Shown: positions 8,810 to 17,975, counted from the first letter of the stretch. The stretch: DNA of 64,000 nt from Cyanobacteria bacterium FACHB-471 (GCA_014695345.1 JACJOC010000093.1:59675-123674); one strand, 5' to 3'. Translations and numbers: made by a program. The notes: generated from the letters alone by a model not told the origin.

Positions 8810-10351
8810 TCAACCCGACAGGTCAGTATCTTCCTCGAAGTAGAGAGATTCTAGCTTCATCAAGATTTTGGGTTTGATTTTCTCTAGTTCTGCTTTCAAA
8901 ACGCTCTTGCTGATATGAGCTTGAGAGATCGACCCACGGGTTAACTGCCCCGTTGTTGCCCAGTCGAGCAATAGCTTGCACTGTGGCACGGCGATCGTTG
9001 AATTGACCACATTGGCACAACGCTTCGGTTCTTCTTGGGCAAAAAACAACACCCGATATTCCCCTGACTCGCCTAGTAGCCGAGTCATTTTTTGTCCTTG
9101 AGGGGTTTTTAAGTCTAGATAGCAGGGCAGCCAGCGGGGACCGTATTTCCGGTTATAGAGGACGGTGAGCCATAGCATCATAGGATGGGGTGCTTCTAAA
9201 AACAAAAACTGGTTGTAGCGAGTACCCGTTTCCCGCTTTTGAACTTCTTTTTTAGGCAACATCACCCACAGGGTTGCCAAATGACCTTTGCTGGTGCGAA
9301 GCGGATGGTGAAAGACAATTTCAGCGATCGGCTTATCGTCGGGCCAAGAAGCAAATCGACAGATTTCTATGACGGAGAGGGAGTTAGAAAGACGCTCAGG
9401 CTTTCTGACGACTTCTTTTTCTTTGAGAATCTTGCTCCACTGTTTGCCTAGTTCTCTGCCATGACCAAAACGCTGCTCTAAAGGCTCCAGAGCTTTAATG
9501 ATTTCAGCAACCGTTTGGGGGCGATCGCCTGGTGACTTTGACAAACAGCTCATCACCAGATTTTCTAAGGCTTTTGGTGGCTTTAGGTCCAGGTTGAACG
9601 ACTCAAAGGTGCGGGGCTGCTGAAAATGATGCGTCTTATACCAACCGCCAAACGTGTGCGTGTCAGCATGAAGCGGCATTTTGCCGGTCAACATTTGAAA
9701 CATCATTACGCCCAGGCTATAAATATCCGAGCGTCCATCTAGCTCACGCCCCTCCATTTGCTCGGGCGAAGAGTACGCCAGGGTACCCATAAAGCAGTTA
9801 GTCTGACCGCTGTCTGCCTGAAGCATTTTAGCGATGCCAAAGTCCAAAACTTTGGCCATTTCTCCCAGACTGTCATCCTGAATTATCAGAATATTGCTGG
9901 GTTTGATATCTCGGTGAATCACGGGGCAAAGATCGCCATCAACCTGAATCCCTTGGTGGGCGCGCTGTAGACCGAGACAAACGTGACGAGTCAGGTTTAA
10001 AAATCGAGGCAAAGAAAGCGGCTGATGGGCAATTAAATCGCTCAGGCTTTCTCCGCGCAGATACTCCATCACGTAGAAAGGGATTTCGTCATCATTCACG
10101 CCATAGTCAGTCACTCTGACAATATGAATGCTCTTTTGCCCTAGCAACGCACAAGTTGTCGCCTCTCGCACAAAGCGATCGCGCATTTTGTCATTGAGCA
10201 GCGTCTGCGAGAGAAACTTAATGGCAACGGGTACCCCTCCCAACAGCACGTCCTTAGCTCCATAGACGCGGCCCATAGACCCCTGTCCCAGCGTCTCTAT
10301 GAGCTGATAGCGGTTTGCTAACATGCAGCCAATGTTTGAGTCTGTCATCAT
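8810..10351 (-). CDS. Ser/Thr protein kinase with C-terminal cyanobacterial domain
   Basis: Eukaryotic-type (Hanks) kinase of 513 residues. The catalytic domain covers about 13-290: glycine loop LGQGSMGRVYGAKD, catalytic Lys in VAIKFL, HRDIKPSN, DFGIAKML, and the activation-segment SSPEQM. About 200 further residues have no membrane span and no repeat that I recognise; they include a conserved-looking block on WVMLPKKEVQKRETGTRYNQ. The kinase is therefore predicted to be soluble. ATG-ATG at 10351/10348, with GAGGAG eight bases upstream. That ribosome site is part of GTGTGAGGAGT, a perfect complement to the conserved core of the small RNA Yfr1 (see findings). Confidence 0.93.
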   Translation of the reverse strand: MMTDSNIGCMLANRYQLIETLGQGSMGRVYGAKDVLLGGVPVAIKFLSQTLLNDKMRDRFVREATTCALLGQKSIHIVRVTDYGVNDDEIPFYVMEYLRGESLSDLIAHQPLSLPRFLNLTRHVCLGLQRAHQGIQVDGDLCPVIHRDIKPSNILIIQDDSLGEMAKVLDFGIAKMLQADSGQTNCFMGTLAYSSPEQMEGRELDGRSDIYSLGVMMFQMLTGKMPLHADTHTFGGWYKTHHFQQPRTFESFNLDLKPPKALENLVMSCLSKSPGDRPQTVAEIIKALEPLEQRFGHGRELGKQWSKILKEKEVVRKPERLSNSLSVIEICRFASWPDDKPIAEIVFHHPLRTSKGHLATLWVMLPKKEVQKRETGTRYNQFLFLEAPHPMMLWLTVLYNRKYGPRWLPCYLDLKTPQGQKMTRLLGESGEYRVLFFAQEEPKRCANVVNSTIAVPQCKLLLDWATTGQLTRGSISQAHISKSVLKAELEKIKPKILMKLESLYFEEDTDLSG

Positions 10352-10358
10352 GGGGCGG

Positions 10359-10369
10359 ACTCCTCACAC
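10359..10369 (-). promoter_or_regulatory. Ribosome site embedded in an 11-nt complement of the Yfr1 core
   Basis: On the minus (mRNA) strand the kinase leader reads GTGTGAGGAGT, starting 18 bases before the ATG and containing the GAGGAG ribosome site. Its reverse complement, ACTCCTCACAC, is the ultraconserved unpaired motif of the cyanobacterial small RNA Yfr1, as I know it from the literature. The match is exact over 11 bases. That Yfr1 pairs here is inference. Confidence 0.5.
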
Positions 10370-10370
10370 C

Positions 10371-11101
10371 AAAAGAATAATGGAGCCCGACTGATGAACA
10401 GCCTGCGGCATCAACTGCACTAGCTGAATCAGATTGGGTGCATTTGCAAGACTTACCAGAATCACCTGCTACCTCAAAAGCTAAGCAAAACGATTAGGAA
10501 ACGAAAGAGAGGGAATGCGATCAGCCTAATTTTTCATCAAAGTTATGAAATACATCAACTTGAGTGAATTAGTCTGATCAAAACAACAATCGGCTGCACC
10601 CGATGGAAGGTTAGCTAGACCTACCGATAGAGGGCGATCATCGGCTCTCTAGACCCTGCATCAAACGTGAATTCGCGTAGTAACCGAGGGAATGAACAGT
10701 ACCCAGATCAAAAGCCTATTTCTCGTACCAAGAGCTAAGTCAATTGAGTGATAAAGGTATCGTACTTTAGCTCCCAAGGCTGTATCAAAAATCAGGGAAA
10801 CGGCTATTAGACTGTAGCTTTATGCAGAATTGCAAAGAAAAGTTAACTAGCTTAGCAGCAAAAGCCCAAATTTATGAGCGCTTGGAGTTATTTTAGCGAT
10901 TCATACTACCTTATTATCTAGAGCAACTGTGCGATTCACCCCTCCCAGTGAGGCTGATTCGACTCGATCGTGCTGTTGTTTGATTCCATCCTTACTAACA
11001 ATGCCCAAATGTGCCCGAAAAGCTACTGAAGTCAAGGCAATAACTTTATGTATTCATTGTCCTTGCGTCGGGCAATCGCTCCCTTGAAAGTTCCCTGAAG
11101 G
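10371..11101. other. Long intergenic region, nothing recognised
   Basis: About 730 bp between the start of the Ser/Thr kinase gene and the end of the amino acid transporter ATPase gene. The minus-strand promoter of the kinase must lie here. I scanned both strands for small ORFs, tRNA and known riboswitch cores and recognised none; stop codons are frequent in all frames. Confidence 0.5.
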
Positions 11102-11872
11102 TTACTGACCCAGATAGGCTTCTAGCACCTGAGTATTTTTTTGCATTTCGGCAGGTGTACCAGAGGCGAGGTTGCGACCTTCCGCTAGCACCCAGACGCG
11201 ATCGCACAGAGACATAATCACGTCCATGTTATGCTCAATTACCAAAAATGATAATCCTTCCCGGTTCCACTGAACGATGTGTTCGCAGATTTTGTTAATC
11301 AGCGTTGGATTCACCCCGGCTGCGGGTTCGTCTAGCAGAATCAGCTTTGGACGCACCATCAAAGCTCTGGCAATTTCTAGCAGCTTACGTTGACCACCCG
11401 ATAGGGCTCCAGCATATTCTTGGGCCATGTGTGATAACCCAACTGACTCCAAGATCTCGCTGGCGTATTCCCGTTGCGATCGCTCCTCTTTAATCACTTG
11501 CCCTGGACGAAGCCAGACATTCCAAAAGTTTTCACCCGACTGATGCTGAGTCGCTAGCAGCATGTTTTCCATCACCGATAGACGAGAGAGCACGCGAGCG
11601 ACCTGAAAAGTTCTCACCATGCCTTGTTGAGCAATTTGGTGAGGCTGTAATTGCTGAATCGGTTCGCCGTCAAAAATCACCTCACCGCTATCTGGACGGA
11701 TAAAGCTGGACAGCAGGTTGAAAAGGGTTGTTTTGCCGGCACCATTTGGCCCAATCAGACCAGTGATGCTGCCTTGAGGCACTTCAATCGAAGCATTGTC
11801 TACCGCTTTGATACCGCCAAAGCTCTTGTAAAGGTTCTTAGCGGATAACAGAGCATTTGCATTATCGACCAA
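11102..11872 (-). CDS. LivG/NatA-type amino acid ABC transporter ATPase
   Basis: ATP-binding subunit of a branched-chain or neutral amino acid importer, 256 residues. Walker A GPNGAGKTT (about residues 38-46), signature LSGGQRK (about 158-164), Walker B LILLDEPAAGVNP (about 178-190) and the switch His in VIEHNMDV are all seen; the AAGVNP ending of Walker B is typical of LivG. The start is a TTG at 11872 inside the end of the permease gene, giving an 11-bp overlap that points to coupled translation. In cyanobacteria this type includes NatA of the N-I neutral amino acid system and UrtD of the urea importer; the neighbour does not decide between them. No binding protein, LivH or LivF gene is adjacent. 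Confidence 0.9.
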   Translation of the reverse strand: MVDNANALLSAKNLYKSFGGIKAVDNASIEVPQGSITGLIGPNGAGKTTLFNLLSSFIRPDSGEVIFDGEPIQQLQPHQIAQQGMVRTFQVARVLSRLSVMENMLLATQHQSGENFWNVWLRPGQVIKEERSQREYASEILESVGLSHMAQEYAGALSGGQRKLLEIARALMVRPKLILLDEPAAGVNPTLINKICEHIVQWNREGLSFLVIEHNMDVIMSLCDRVWVLAEGRNLASGTPAEMQKNTQVLEAYLGQ

Positions 11873-13193
11873 GAGTCAGCTCCTCCTTCTTGCCCAAAAT
11901 TCCTTGAGGTCGCCAAACCATCAGCACCATCAGCAAAAGCCCAATGATCATGACGCGAAATGCACCGAGACGGGCATCATCCAATGGAACAACATCAGCC
12001 AGGATAAAGCGAGTAGACGTTTGGTATGCCCAGAAAATAGCGGCACCGAGTAGCGTCCCGACGTTGTTGCCTGCGCCACCTAGCACCACAATGGTCCAGG
12101 CATTAAAGGTGACGAGCGGTTGAAAGTTGTCTGGGTAAACTGTTGTCAGTTGCCATGCATAAAGCGCTCCCGCAACTCCAGCGACCAGTCCCCCCAACAT
12201 CAGCGCTTGCAGCTTGTACCAGAAGACATTTTTGCCAAGCGCTTTTGCTACTTCTTCATCTTCACGAATGGCTTTGAGAACCCGACCCCAGGGCGATCGC
12301 ACCAACTTCTGCAAACCCCAAAAAATCACCGCTACCACCAAGACTGAGATAAACATCAGCCCCGTCTTAATCGAGGTGCGCGAGTAGGTGTAGATTGCAT
12401 GGGCAGCAAATTGGTAAATCCACAGCCCTACTGCTAAAGACAGCAAGCAGGAAACGAGAGACAGTCCTACGAACCAGTCTGGCAGACGAGGAATAGTTTG
12501 TTGCGCCAACCAGGTGTAGAGCGCGATAATGCCAACCAAAGCACCCAACAGAAACAAACCCAGCAGCCAGGGAGACAAATCCTCCGCTAGCTTGAGCTGA
12601 CGGGCGATGATGACGGTTCCATAGAGCAGCAAACCCAGCGAACCGAGATAACCAGCTACAGCCAAAGAACTGTTAATCAAGGACTGACGCGAGACACCCT
12701 TGATTCGCTGACGCAGCCATTTCCACAACTGCCAGTACCCGATCGCGATCACTCCAGTAAAAATAGCCAGCATCCCAATTCGAGTCAGCAGAGTGGGGGC
12801 AAAACCCTGCAAAGGCAACGGAAACCCTTGCACACCAAACGCACCACGAGTTAGCCACTCTTCATTGAGAGCAACGAGGCGCACCATTTCTGAAACACCG
12901 ATGGTGACGATCGCTAGGTAGTCTTCTCGCAGCCGCACGGTCGATAGCCCAATCAGTAGCCCCAGCAGGGCTGCAAAGAGCGAGCCAACCAGCACACAGA
13001 ACGGTATCCAGATCAGCAGCGGAATAGGCACATCAAGGTCGCTTAGCAGCACAGTGACATAGCCACCGACTGCCATGAATGCAACGTGTCCAAAATTAAT
13101 CAGTCCGGTATATCCCCACTGCAAATTTAGCCCTAAGCCAAACAGGGCAAAAATCGCGGTGAAAATTATCAGCGAAACAATGTAGCCTTCCAT
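11862..13193 (-). CDS. LivM/NatC-type amino acid ABC transporter permease
   Basis: Membrane subunit of the same importer. I place the start at ATG 13193 because LivM proteins begin directly with the first membrane segment, here MEGYIVSLIIFTAIFALFGLG; an in-frame ATG at 13292 would add 33 soluble residues unlike the family. The family signature NLQWGYTGLINFGHVAFMAVG is near the N-terminus, and the EAA-like loop (WGRVLKAIREDEEVAKALGKN) with the KLQALMLGG stretch is near the C-terminus. At about 443 residues it is longer than E. coli-type LivM cores, because of an extra multi-span region in the middle (about residues 165-290), a form common in cyanobacterial NatC-like proteins. No clear ribosome site precedes either start. 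Confidence 0.88.
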   Translation of the reverse strand: MEGYIVSLIIFTAIFALFGLGLNLQWGYTGLINFGHVAFMAVGGYVTVLLSDLDVPIPLLIWIPFCVLVGSLFAALLGLLIGLSTVRLREDYLAIVTIGVSEMVRLVALNEEWLTRGAFGVQGFPLPLQGFAPTLLTRIGMLAIFTGVIAIGYWQLWKWLRQRIKGVSRQSLINSSLAVAGYLGSLGLLLYGTVIIARQLKLAEDLSPWLLGLFLLGALVGIIALYTWLAQQTIPRLPDWFVGLSLVSCLLSLAVGLWIYQFAAHAIYTYSRTSIKTGLMFISVLVVAVIFWGLQKLVRSPWGRVLKAIREDEEVAKALGKNVFWYKLQALMLGGLVAGVAGALYAWQLTTVYPDNFQPLVTFNAWTIVVLGGAGNNVGTLLGAAIFWAYQTSTRFILADVVPLDDARLGAFRVMIIGLLLMVLMVWRPQGILGKKEELTLGR

Positions 13194-13467
13194 GCAGGTT
13201 GCGAAAGGGAGGTTGTGAAAGGGAAATAGCTTGGCGATTGCTGTTATCGCAGGCTCAGAGTTGCCAAGGCGATCGCCAACTGTTCTGTTCATTTAAGATT
13301 GCGTATGAATTGTACCGCATTCACAGAGACAGCCCGTATCAGGGGAGACGGAGACATTTACAGAAGGTAAATTATCGTGAAACCTAAACTCTATCCTTAT
13401 GTTTCTCAACGGGTTGGACATGAGTCGCTAAACTGTGATTGACCCATTACGAAGGTTGAAATTTGCT

Positions 13468-15063
13468 ATGGATGCCGCTGCACTCTGGCAACGTTACCAA
13501 GACTGGCTTTACTACCATGAGGGATTGGAGCTTTATCTCGATGTCAGTCGAATGCGGTTTGATGACGAATTTGTAGCAACGTTGCAGCCTAAGTTTGAGA
13601 AAGCATTTCAGGATATGGCGGACTTAGAGAAAGGGGCGATCGCCAACCCTGACGAAAACCGCATGGTCGGGCACTACTGGTTGCGTGATCCAGAGCTAGC
13701 CCCCACTCCAGAACTAAAGCAAGACATCCTCGACACGCTAGAGCAAATTCACACCTTTGCTCAGAAAGTTCACAGCGGCGAAATTCACCCGCCCCAGGCA
13801 GAGAAATTCACTGACATTCTCTCCATCGGCATCGGCGGGTCTGCGCTTGGGCCAGAATTCGTCGCAGAAGCCTTGTCTCCCATCTTTCCGCCGCTCAACA
13901 TTCACTTCATTGACAACACCGACCCTACAGGAATCGATCGCATCCTGATCCAACTGCAAGACCGACTTGCGACCACACTGGTCATTACCATCTCCAAGTC
14001 TGGTGGTACCCCTGAAGCGCGCAACGGCATGTTAGAAGTCAAACACGCCTTTGAAAAACAGGGGCTAGATTTTGCTAAACATGCCGTTGCTACAACAGGC
14101 AAAGGCAGCAACTTGGACAAAATCGCGCAAACCGAAGGCTGGCTAGCCAGTTTTCCTATGCACGACTGGGTAGGTGGACGAACCTCCGAACTGTCAGCCG
14201 TTGGATTACTTCCCGCCGCACTTCAAGGAATTGGCATTGACGCAATGCTAGCTGGCGCAAAGGAAATGGATGCCGCAACCCGTGTGCCAGACATCAAAGG
14301 TAATCCTGCCGCACTGCTGGCGCTGTCCTGGTATTTTGCTGGGAACGGTAAGGGCGAAAAAGATATGGTGGTTTTGCCGTACAAGGACAGCCTGCTGCTG
14401 TTTTCTCGCTATCTGCAACAGCTCGTGATGGAATCTCTGGGCAAGGAAAAAGACCTGGATGGCAACACGGTCTATCAAGGCATCGCAGTTTATGGCAACA
14501 AAGGCTCCACTGACCAACACGCCTACGTGCAGCAGTTGCGAGAAGGCGTACCCAACTTCTTCCTTACCTTTATCGAAGTGCTGGACGACCGCGAGGGCGA
14601 ATCTGTTGCAGTCGAACCGGGCGTAACCTCTGGAGACTACCTTTCTGGATTACTTCAAGGTACTCGTCAGGCACTCTACGAAAATCATCGAGACTCGATT
14701 ACACTGACCATTCCTGAAGTCAATCCCTATACAGTCGGGGCATTGATTGCGCTATATGAACGAGCAGTTGGATTCTACGCTTCCCTGGTCAACATCAACG
14801 CTTACCATCAGCCGGGCGTTGAGGCAGGCAAAAAGGCGGCAGCGGCAGTGTTAGACCTGCAACGACGAGTTGTAGAGGTTCTACAGGAAGTAGGGCAGCC
14901 TATTAGGCTTACAGACTTGGCTGAGAAGATCAACGCCTCTGACGAAATCGAAACCATTTATAAAATCGCTCGGCATTTACACGCCAATCAACGTGGAGTG
15001 AGTCTGAGTGGCGATCCTGGTAAGCCTGAAACGTTGGCGATCGCCCCCAAGTCAGGAACGTGA
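13468..15063 (+). CDS. pgi: Glucose-6-phosphate isomerase
   Basis: Interconverts glucose-6-phosphate and fructose-6-phosphate in glycolysis, gluconeogenesis and the oxidative pentose phosphate route. The start [19 protein letters not shown] is the usual N-terminus of cyanobacterial enzymes, so I use ATG 13468 rather than the GTG at 13435. The sugar-phosphate (SIS) domain shows [16 protein letters not shown] and [13 protein letters not shown]. The PGI signature region [18 protein letters not shown] contains the catalytic Glu-Gly pair and a nearby His-Ala-Tyr, and a final conserved Lys lies in [11 protein letters not shown]. About 531 residues is normal for this group. It is not in an obvious operon; a short GC-rich hairpin follows the gene. 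Confidence 0.96.
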   Translation: MDAAALWQRYQDWLYYHEGLELYLDVSRMRFDDEFVATLQPKFEKAFQDMADLEKGAIANPDENRMVGHYWLRDPELAPTPELKQDILDTLEQIHTFAQKVHSGEIHPPQAEKFTDILSIGIGGSALGPEFVAEALSPIFPPLNIHFIDNTDPTGIDRILIQLQDRLATTLVITISKSGGTPEARNGMLEVKHAFEKQGLDFAKHAVATTGKGSNLDKIAQTEGWLASFPMHDWVGGRTSELSAVGLLPAALQGIGIDAMLAGAKEMDAATRVPDIKGNPAALLALSWYFAGNGKGEKDMVVLPYKDSLLLFSRYLQQLVMESLGKEKDLDGNTVYQGIAVYGNKGSTDQHAYVQQLREGVPNFFLTFIEVLDDREGESVAVEPGVTSGDYLSGLLQGTRQALYENHRDSITLTIPEVNPYTVGALIALYERAVGFYASLVNINAYHQPGVEAGKKAAAAVLDLQRRVVEVLQEVGQPIRLTDLAEKINASDEIETIYKIARHLHANQRGVSLSGDPGKPETLAIAPKSGT

Positions 15064-15100
15064 ATTTAGTTAAGTGAATCAAGCGCAGCATTTAGGCTGG

Positions 15101-15121
15101 GGGCTTGGCACTGCCAAGCCC
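15101..15121 (+). terminator. Perfect 9-bp hairpin behind pgi
   Basis: GGGCTTGGC and GCCAAGCCC flank a 3-base loop (ACT), 38 bp past the pgi stop. The stem is perfect, but no T-tract follows. It may protect the pgi mRNA end or act as a weak terminator. Confidence 0.5.
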
Positions 15122-15216
15122 GTACAGTTGAGTACAGTAAAGAGATTAGGCAGGTTAATTCATTCACGTTCTTCAACCCATTCAACCCTTTGGTATCCGA
15201 TTCCTAATCTACAAAC

Positions 15217-16407
15217 ATGGTGGAACAACTTAAGCCCCGCTATTCCCTGGCTTGGATTAACAAGCTGTCTGAAGTCCCCCAAGTCGAATGGGATGCGCTG
15301 GCACTGCCACTCAAAACTCCATTTTTGGAGTGGGAATGGCTCAACAACATGGAAACCTCTGGTAGCGCTACCGCTAAAGCAGGTTGGTTGCCCAATCACT
15401 TAACGGTATGGCGCGATCGCACCTTAATCGCAGCCGCCCCCCTGTACCTGAAAGGGCACAGCTATGGTGAATTTGTGTTTGACCACCAGTGGGCCGATTT
15501 ATCGCAGCGCTTAGGCATCCAGTACTACCCCAAACTACTGGGGATGTCACCCTTTACCCCAGCAGAGGGTTACCGCTTCTTGATTGCCCCTGATGAAGAC
15601 GAAGACGAAATTATAGAACTGATGGTAGAGGCGATCGACCACTTCTGTCTTCGCAACCACATCTCCAGCTGCAATTTTCTCTATGCCGATCCAGAGTGGC
15701 GAAGCGTGATGGAGCGGCACGGCTTCGTTAGTTGGCTACACCACAGCTACATCTGGCAAAACCAGGGCTATCAAACCTTTGACCATTACTTAGGTGCGTT
15801 TAACGCAAACCAACGTCGCAACATCAAACGAGAGCGCAAGGCGGTCGAAAAGGCAGGATTACGGCTTCAGGTGCTGACCGGAGACGAAATCCCTAAATCG
15901 ATGTTTTCACAAATGTATGCCTTCTACAGCGATACCTGCGATAAGTTTGGCTGGTGGGGCAGCAAATATTTGACTCGTCGCTTCTTTGAGCAGCTTTACC
16001 CGCATTACCGCCATCGGGTTGTATTTGTTGCCGCCTATGACGAGCAAAATGAGCAGCGACCCGTTGGTATGTCCTTTTGCCTGACCAAAGGCGACCAGCT
16101 TTATGGACGATATTGGGGTTGCTTACAGGAGTTTGACAGCCTGCATTTTGATGCTTGCTATTACACACCGATTGAGTGGGCGATCGCCCACAACATTCAA
16201 ACCTTTGATCCGGGTGCTGGTGGCAGACACAAAAAGCGGCGTGGTTTCCCCGCTACCCCCAACCACAGTCTGCACCGCTTTTACGATAGTCGCCTTGCTC
16301 AAATTCTTAACTCATACATTACTGAAGTTAACCGAATGGAGCAACAAGAGATCGATGCCATCAACCTCGATCTGCCATTCAAACAAGGTACAAATGACGA
16401 ATCATAA
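15217..16407 (+). CDS. GNAT/FemAB-like acyltransferase (COG3146-type)
   Basis: Predicted N-acyltransferase of the FemAB/GNAT superfamily, the group once called 'peptidogalycan biosynthesis/recognition'. The 396 residues contain family blocks: PFLEWEWLNNMETSG near the N-terminus, SYGEFVFDHQWADL, NFLYADPEW, FNANQRRNIKRERKAVEKAG (about residues 197-216), and the C-terminal LHFDACYYTPIEWAI followed by FDPGAGGRHKKRRGF. There is no signal peptide, so it should act in the cytoplasm. The substrate is unknown; in many bacteria the gene accompanies cell-envelope or polyamine genes, none of which is adjacent here. ATG at 15217, about 150 bp after pgi. It faces the RNA-binding protein gene. Confidence 0.88.
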   Translation: MVEQLKPRYSLAWINKLSEVPQVEWDALALPLKTPFLEWEWLNNMETSGSATAKAGWLPNHLTVWRDRTLIAAAPLYLKGHSYGEFVFDHQWADLSQRLGIQYYPKLLGMSPFTPAEGYRFLIAPDEDEDEIIELMVEAIDHFCLRNHISSCNFLYADPEWRSVMERHGFVSWLHHSYIWQNQGYQTFDHYLGAFNANQRRNIKRERKAVEKAGLRLQVLTGDEIPKSMFSQMYAFYSDTCDKFGWWGSKYLTRRFFEQLYPHYRHRVVFVAAYDEQNEQRPVGMSFCLTKGDQLYGRYWGCLQEFDSLHFDACYYTPIEWAIAHNIQTFDPGAGGRHKKRRGFPATPNHSLHRFYDSRLAQILNSYITEVNRMEQQEIDAINLDLPFKQGTNDES

Positions 16408-16449
16408 TCCCTGACCTACACACAAAGACCTAGAAACAAAGTTGCCTGC

Positions 16450-16493
16450 CGCAATGGAGTTAGGTTTATCCAACCCCATCACGGCAGGCATAT
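16450..16493. terminator. Inverted repeat between convergent genes
   Basis: TGCCTGCCG and CGGCAGGCA form a 9-bp stem around a loop of about 25 bases in the 150-bp space where the acyltransferase and RRM genes converge. The position suits a bidirectional terminator, though no long T-tract follows on either strand. Confidence 0.45.
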
Positions 16494-16561
16494 TGCTACT
16501 AAAACCAGTCCCTCATCAGACGAGCAGCGTTAGACCGTCTTCGAGGCTAACTAATCAAAAC

Positions 16562-17029
16562 CTACGAGTTAGCAGTCTGGGTTGCGAGAAGCTGCTTCAG
16601 CTTTTCTAAATCTTGAGCCCAGCGTGGATCAGGCTGAACTGCTTCAGGATCAGAAGAGTTTGCCGCCGCAGGACGCTTAGATTTACCACCGCCACCACCA
16701 CCGCTGCCTTTGCTACGCTTGGCAGAAACGGGAGCAACGTTGGTTTCAGCTTCACCTGCATCGCCTTCATCCTTGCCTTTTGACCGCGGCAGTGCCTTTT
16801 CGATCTTGAGAGCACTGTCTTTGAGGACAAAGCCGTTGAACTTCTCAATCAACTGGTCAGCCTGCTCGTCATTTTTGACGGTGACAAACCCGAAACCGCG
16901 ACATTTGCCGGTTTTGCGATCAGTAATCACTTTGGTAGAGACTGAATCATCAAATTCGGCAAACACAGTCTCTAGTTCCTGGCGTTCCAGTTCTCTAGGC
17001 AGGTTGCCTACATAAAGACGAATAGACAT
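16562..17029 (-). CDS. RRM-type RNA-binding protein (Rbp family)
   Basis: Single RNA-recognition-motif protein of the cyanobacterial Rbp family, several members of which are cold-induced or help place mRNAs at membranes. RNP2 (LYVGNL, residues 5-10) and RNP1 (KCRGFGFVTV, about 43-52) are intact, with the aromatic residues that stack on RNA bases. The 155-residue length is longer than the glycine-tailed cold Rbps: the tail has a lysine/glycine run (GSGGGGGGKSKR, about 108-119) and then an acidic/hydrophobic ending PDPRWAQDLEKLKQLLATQ. ATG at 17029. About 400 bp without a gene lie upstream and may include a long leader, as is known for cold-induced rbp genes. Confidence 0.92.
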   Translation of the reverse strand: MSIRLYVGNLPRELERQELETVFAEFDDSVSTKVITDRKTGKCRGFGFVTVKNDEQADQLIEKFNGFVLKDSALKIEKALPRSKGKDEGDAGEAETNVAPVSAKRSKGSGGGGGGKSKRPAAANSSDPEAVQPDPRWAQDLEKLKQLLATQTANS

Positions 17030-17440
17030 AGAACAAAGATACCTCTAGACTTTGAGTCGAACAAATTTGCTAAAAAGTGCTGCTTTGGGACTGGCTAAGG
17101 ATAGAGAGCTGGGGTCACTAAACTGAAAGACTCATGAGTTAATACTTTGACCAAACTTCAGCAACACATCATCTTAGTGGATACTATTGAACATCTCTTA
17201 TGCGGAACTTCATGCTCAGGAGAGAGAAAGGGCTCTGATAAAGAATTCAGTGAACCTCAAACAACTGCTAGAGCGTAAAGTTTAGGAGTCTAACGTGACT
17301 CTTCCACCTCAAAATGTCTGCGCCATCCACTAAGTTACCACGACCTTAAGCTTGGGGCTAGCTTAAACCCTAGTTCCATCGGTAGATTTCGATTTCTGGA
17401 AGAAAGCTTGCAACCCATAAGCAGCAATTCTCGTGAAGAA
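17030..17440. other. Upstream region of the RRM gene, nothing recognised
   Basis: About 410 bp with no convincing ORF. It should hold the minus-strand promoter and possibly a long leader of the RRM gene. The small RNA candidate ends at its far side. Confidence 0.45.
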
Positions 17441-17442
17441 CT

Positions 17443-17532
17443 AAACAAAAGCCAGCCTAATTGTGTTGGGCTGGCTGAACTTGCTGTGTTGGGAGGATAG
17501 AACCCGATACCAGAGCAGTGCATCAGTGTCAG
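17443..17532 (-). ncRNA. Candidate small RNA with intrinsic terminator
   Basis: A free-standing minus-strand transcription unit of about 90 nt is predicted. At its end, AGCCAGCC and GGCTGGCT form an 8-bp stem (17450-17476) followed by TTTTGTTT, a good intrinsic terminator. The predicted start near 17532 follows a TAGTTT -10-like element (17539-17544). Folding by eye gives a 5' hairpin (CTGATGC with GTATCGG, including wobbles), then an open stretch GTTCTATCCTCCCAACAC, then the terminator. The CCTCCC in the open stretch could pair with ribosome sites. The layout recalls Yfr1 and the HLR1 box recalls PsrR1, but I recognise neither sequence for certain. No plausible protein is encoded. Confidence 0.45.
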
Positions 17533-17581
17533 CCTGAAAAACTAGACCTGAAACCTGAGTCACGTCCAGGTACGTTTGGTT

Positions 17582-17599
17582 TCTGTAAAGAAATGTAAC
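17582..17599 (-). promoter_or_regulatory. HLR1-like box (RpaB site) before the small RNA candidate
   Basis: On the minus strand the sequence is GTTACATT-TC-TTTACAGA. The HLR1 consensus for the light regulator RpaB is two copies of (G/T)TTACA(T/A)(T/A) two bases apart; only one base of the second copy differs. The box centre lies about 58 bases before the predicted start at 17532, the position from which RpaB usually activates. Confidence 0.5.
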
Positions 17600-17696
17600 A
17601 TCTGGGTTAGGATTTGTGCAACACTTCTTCATGCTACTCTGCCAGGCTGTAAGTGTGGGAATGGGAGTCAATGCAATACGTTAACCCCTAATAAGA

Positions 17697-17724
17697 GTGG
17701 GGACGTAACGAGTTACGCCCCCAC
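17697..17724. repeat. Short palindromic repeat
   Basis: GTGGGGACGTAAC and GTTACGCCCCCAC pair around GA with one mismatch. It resembles the short GGGGC-type palindromes at 32345, 34397 and 53775 in this window. About 250 bp around it (17725-17970) contain no gene that I recognise. Confidence 0.5.
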
Positions 17725-17975
17725 ACCTTTACCCAATCGGCAGATGCAAATCAGAATATTTAGTGCCCAGAAGAATTTCTTTGCGATTTCTTCACTGATC
17801 TTCTGGATGGAGCGATCGCCTCTTAAGCCTCACTCTACCGGATGAATGCCTAAGCTAAGATTCCTTGAAACTAAACCTTTTGAAGCGTTAGTCAGGAGCG
17901 ATCGCCTCGTTTGAAGTCCTAATAGTAGCTGAACTGCCTTAATCCTACAACCCCCATCTCAGCCATTCTTAATAA

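Noticed and set aside
10340..10400. A yfr1 gene itself on the plus strand, because ACTCCTCACAC is present
   Set aside because: There is no 5' hairpin and no terminator hairpin with T-tract after the motif, and it coincides with the kinase ribosome site on the other strand. It is read as a target, not the gene.
17441..17671. A 76-codon minus-strand ORF over the small RNA candidate
   Set aside because: No ribosome site or family likeness; it runs into the terminator stem, and a promoter-like element lies within it.
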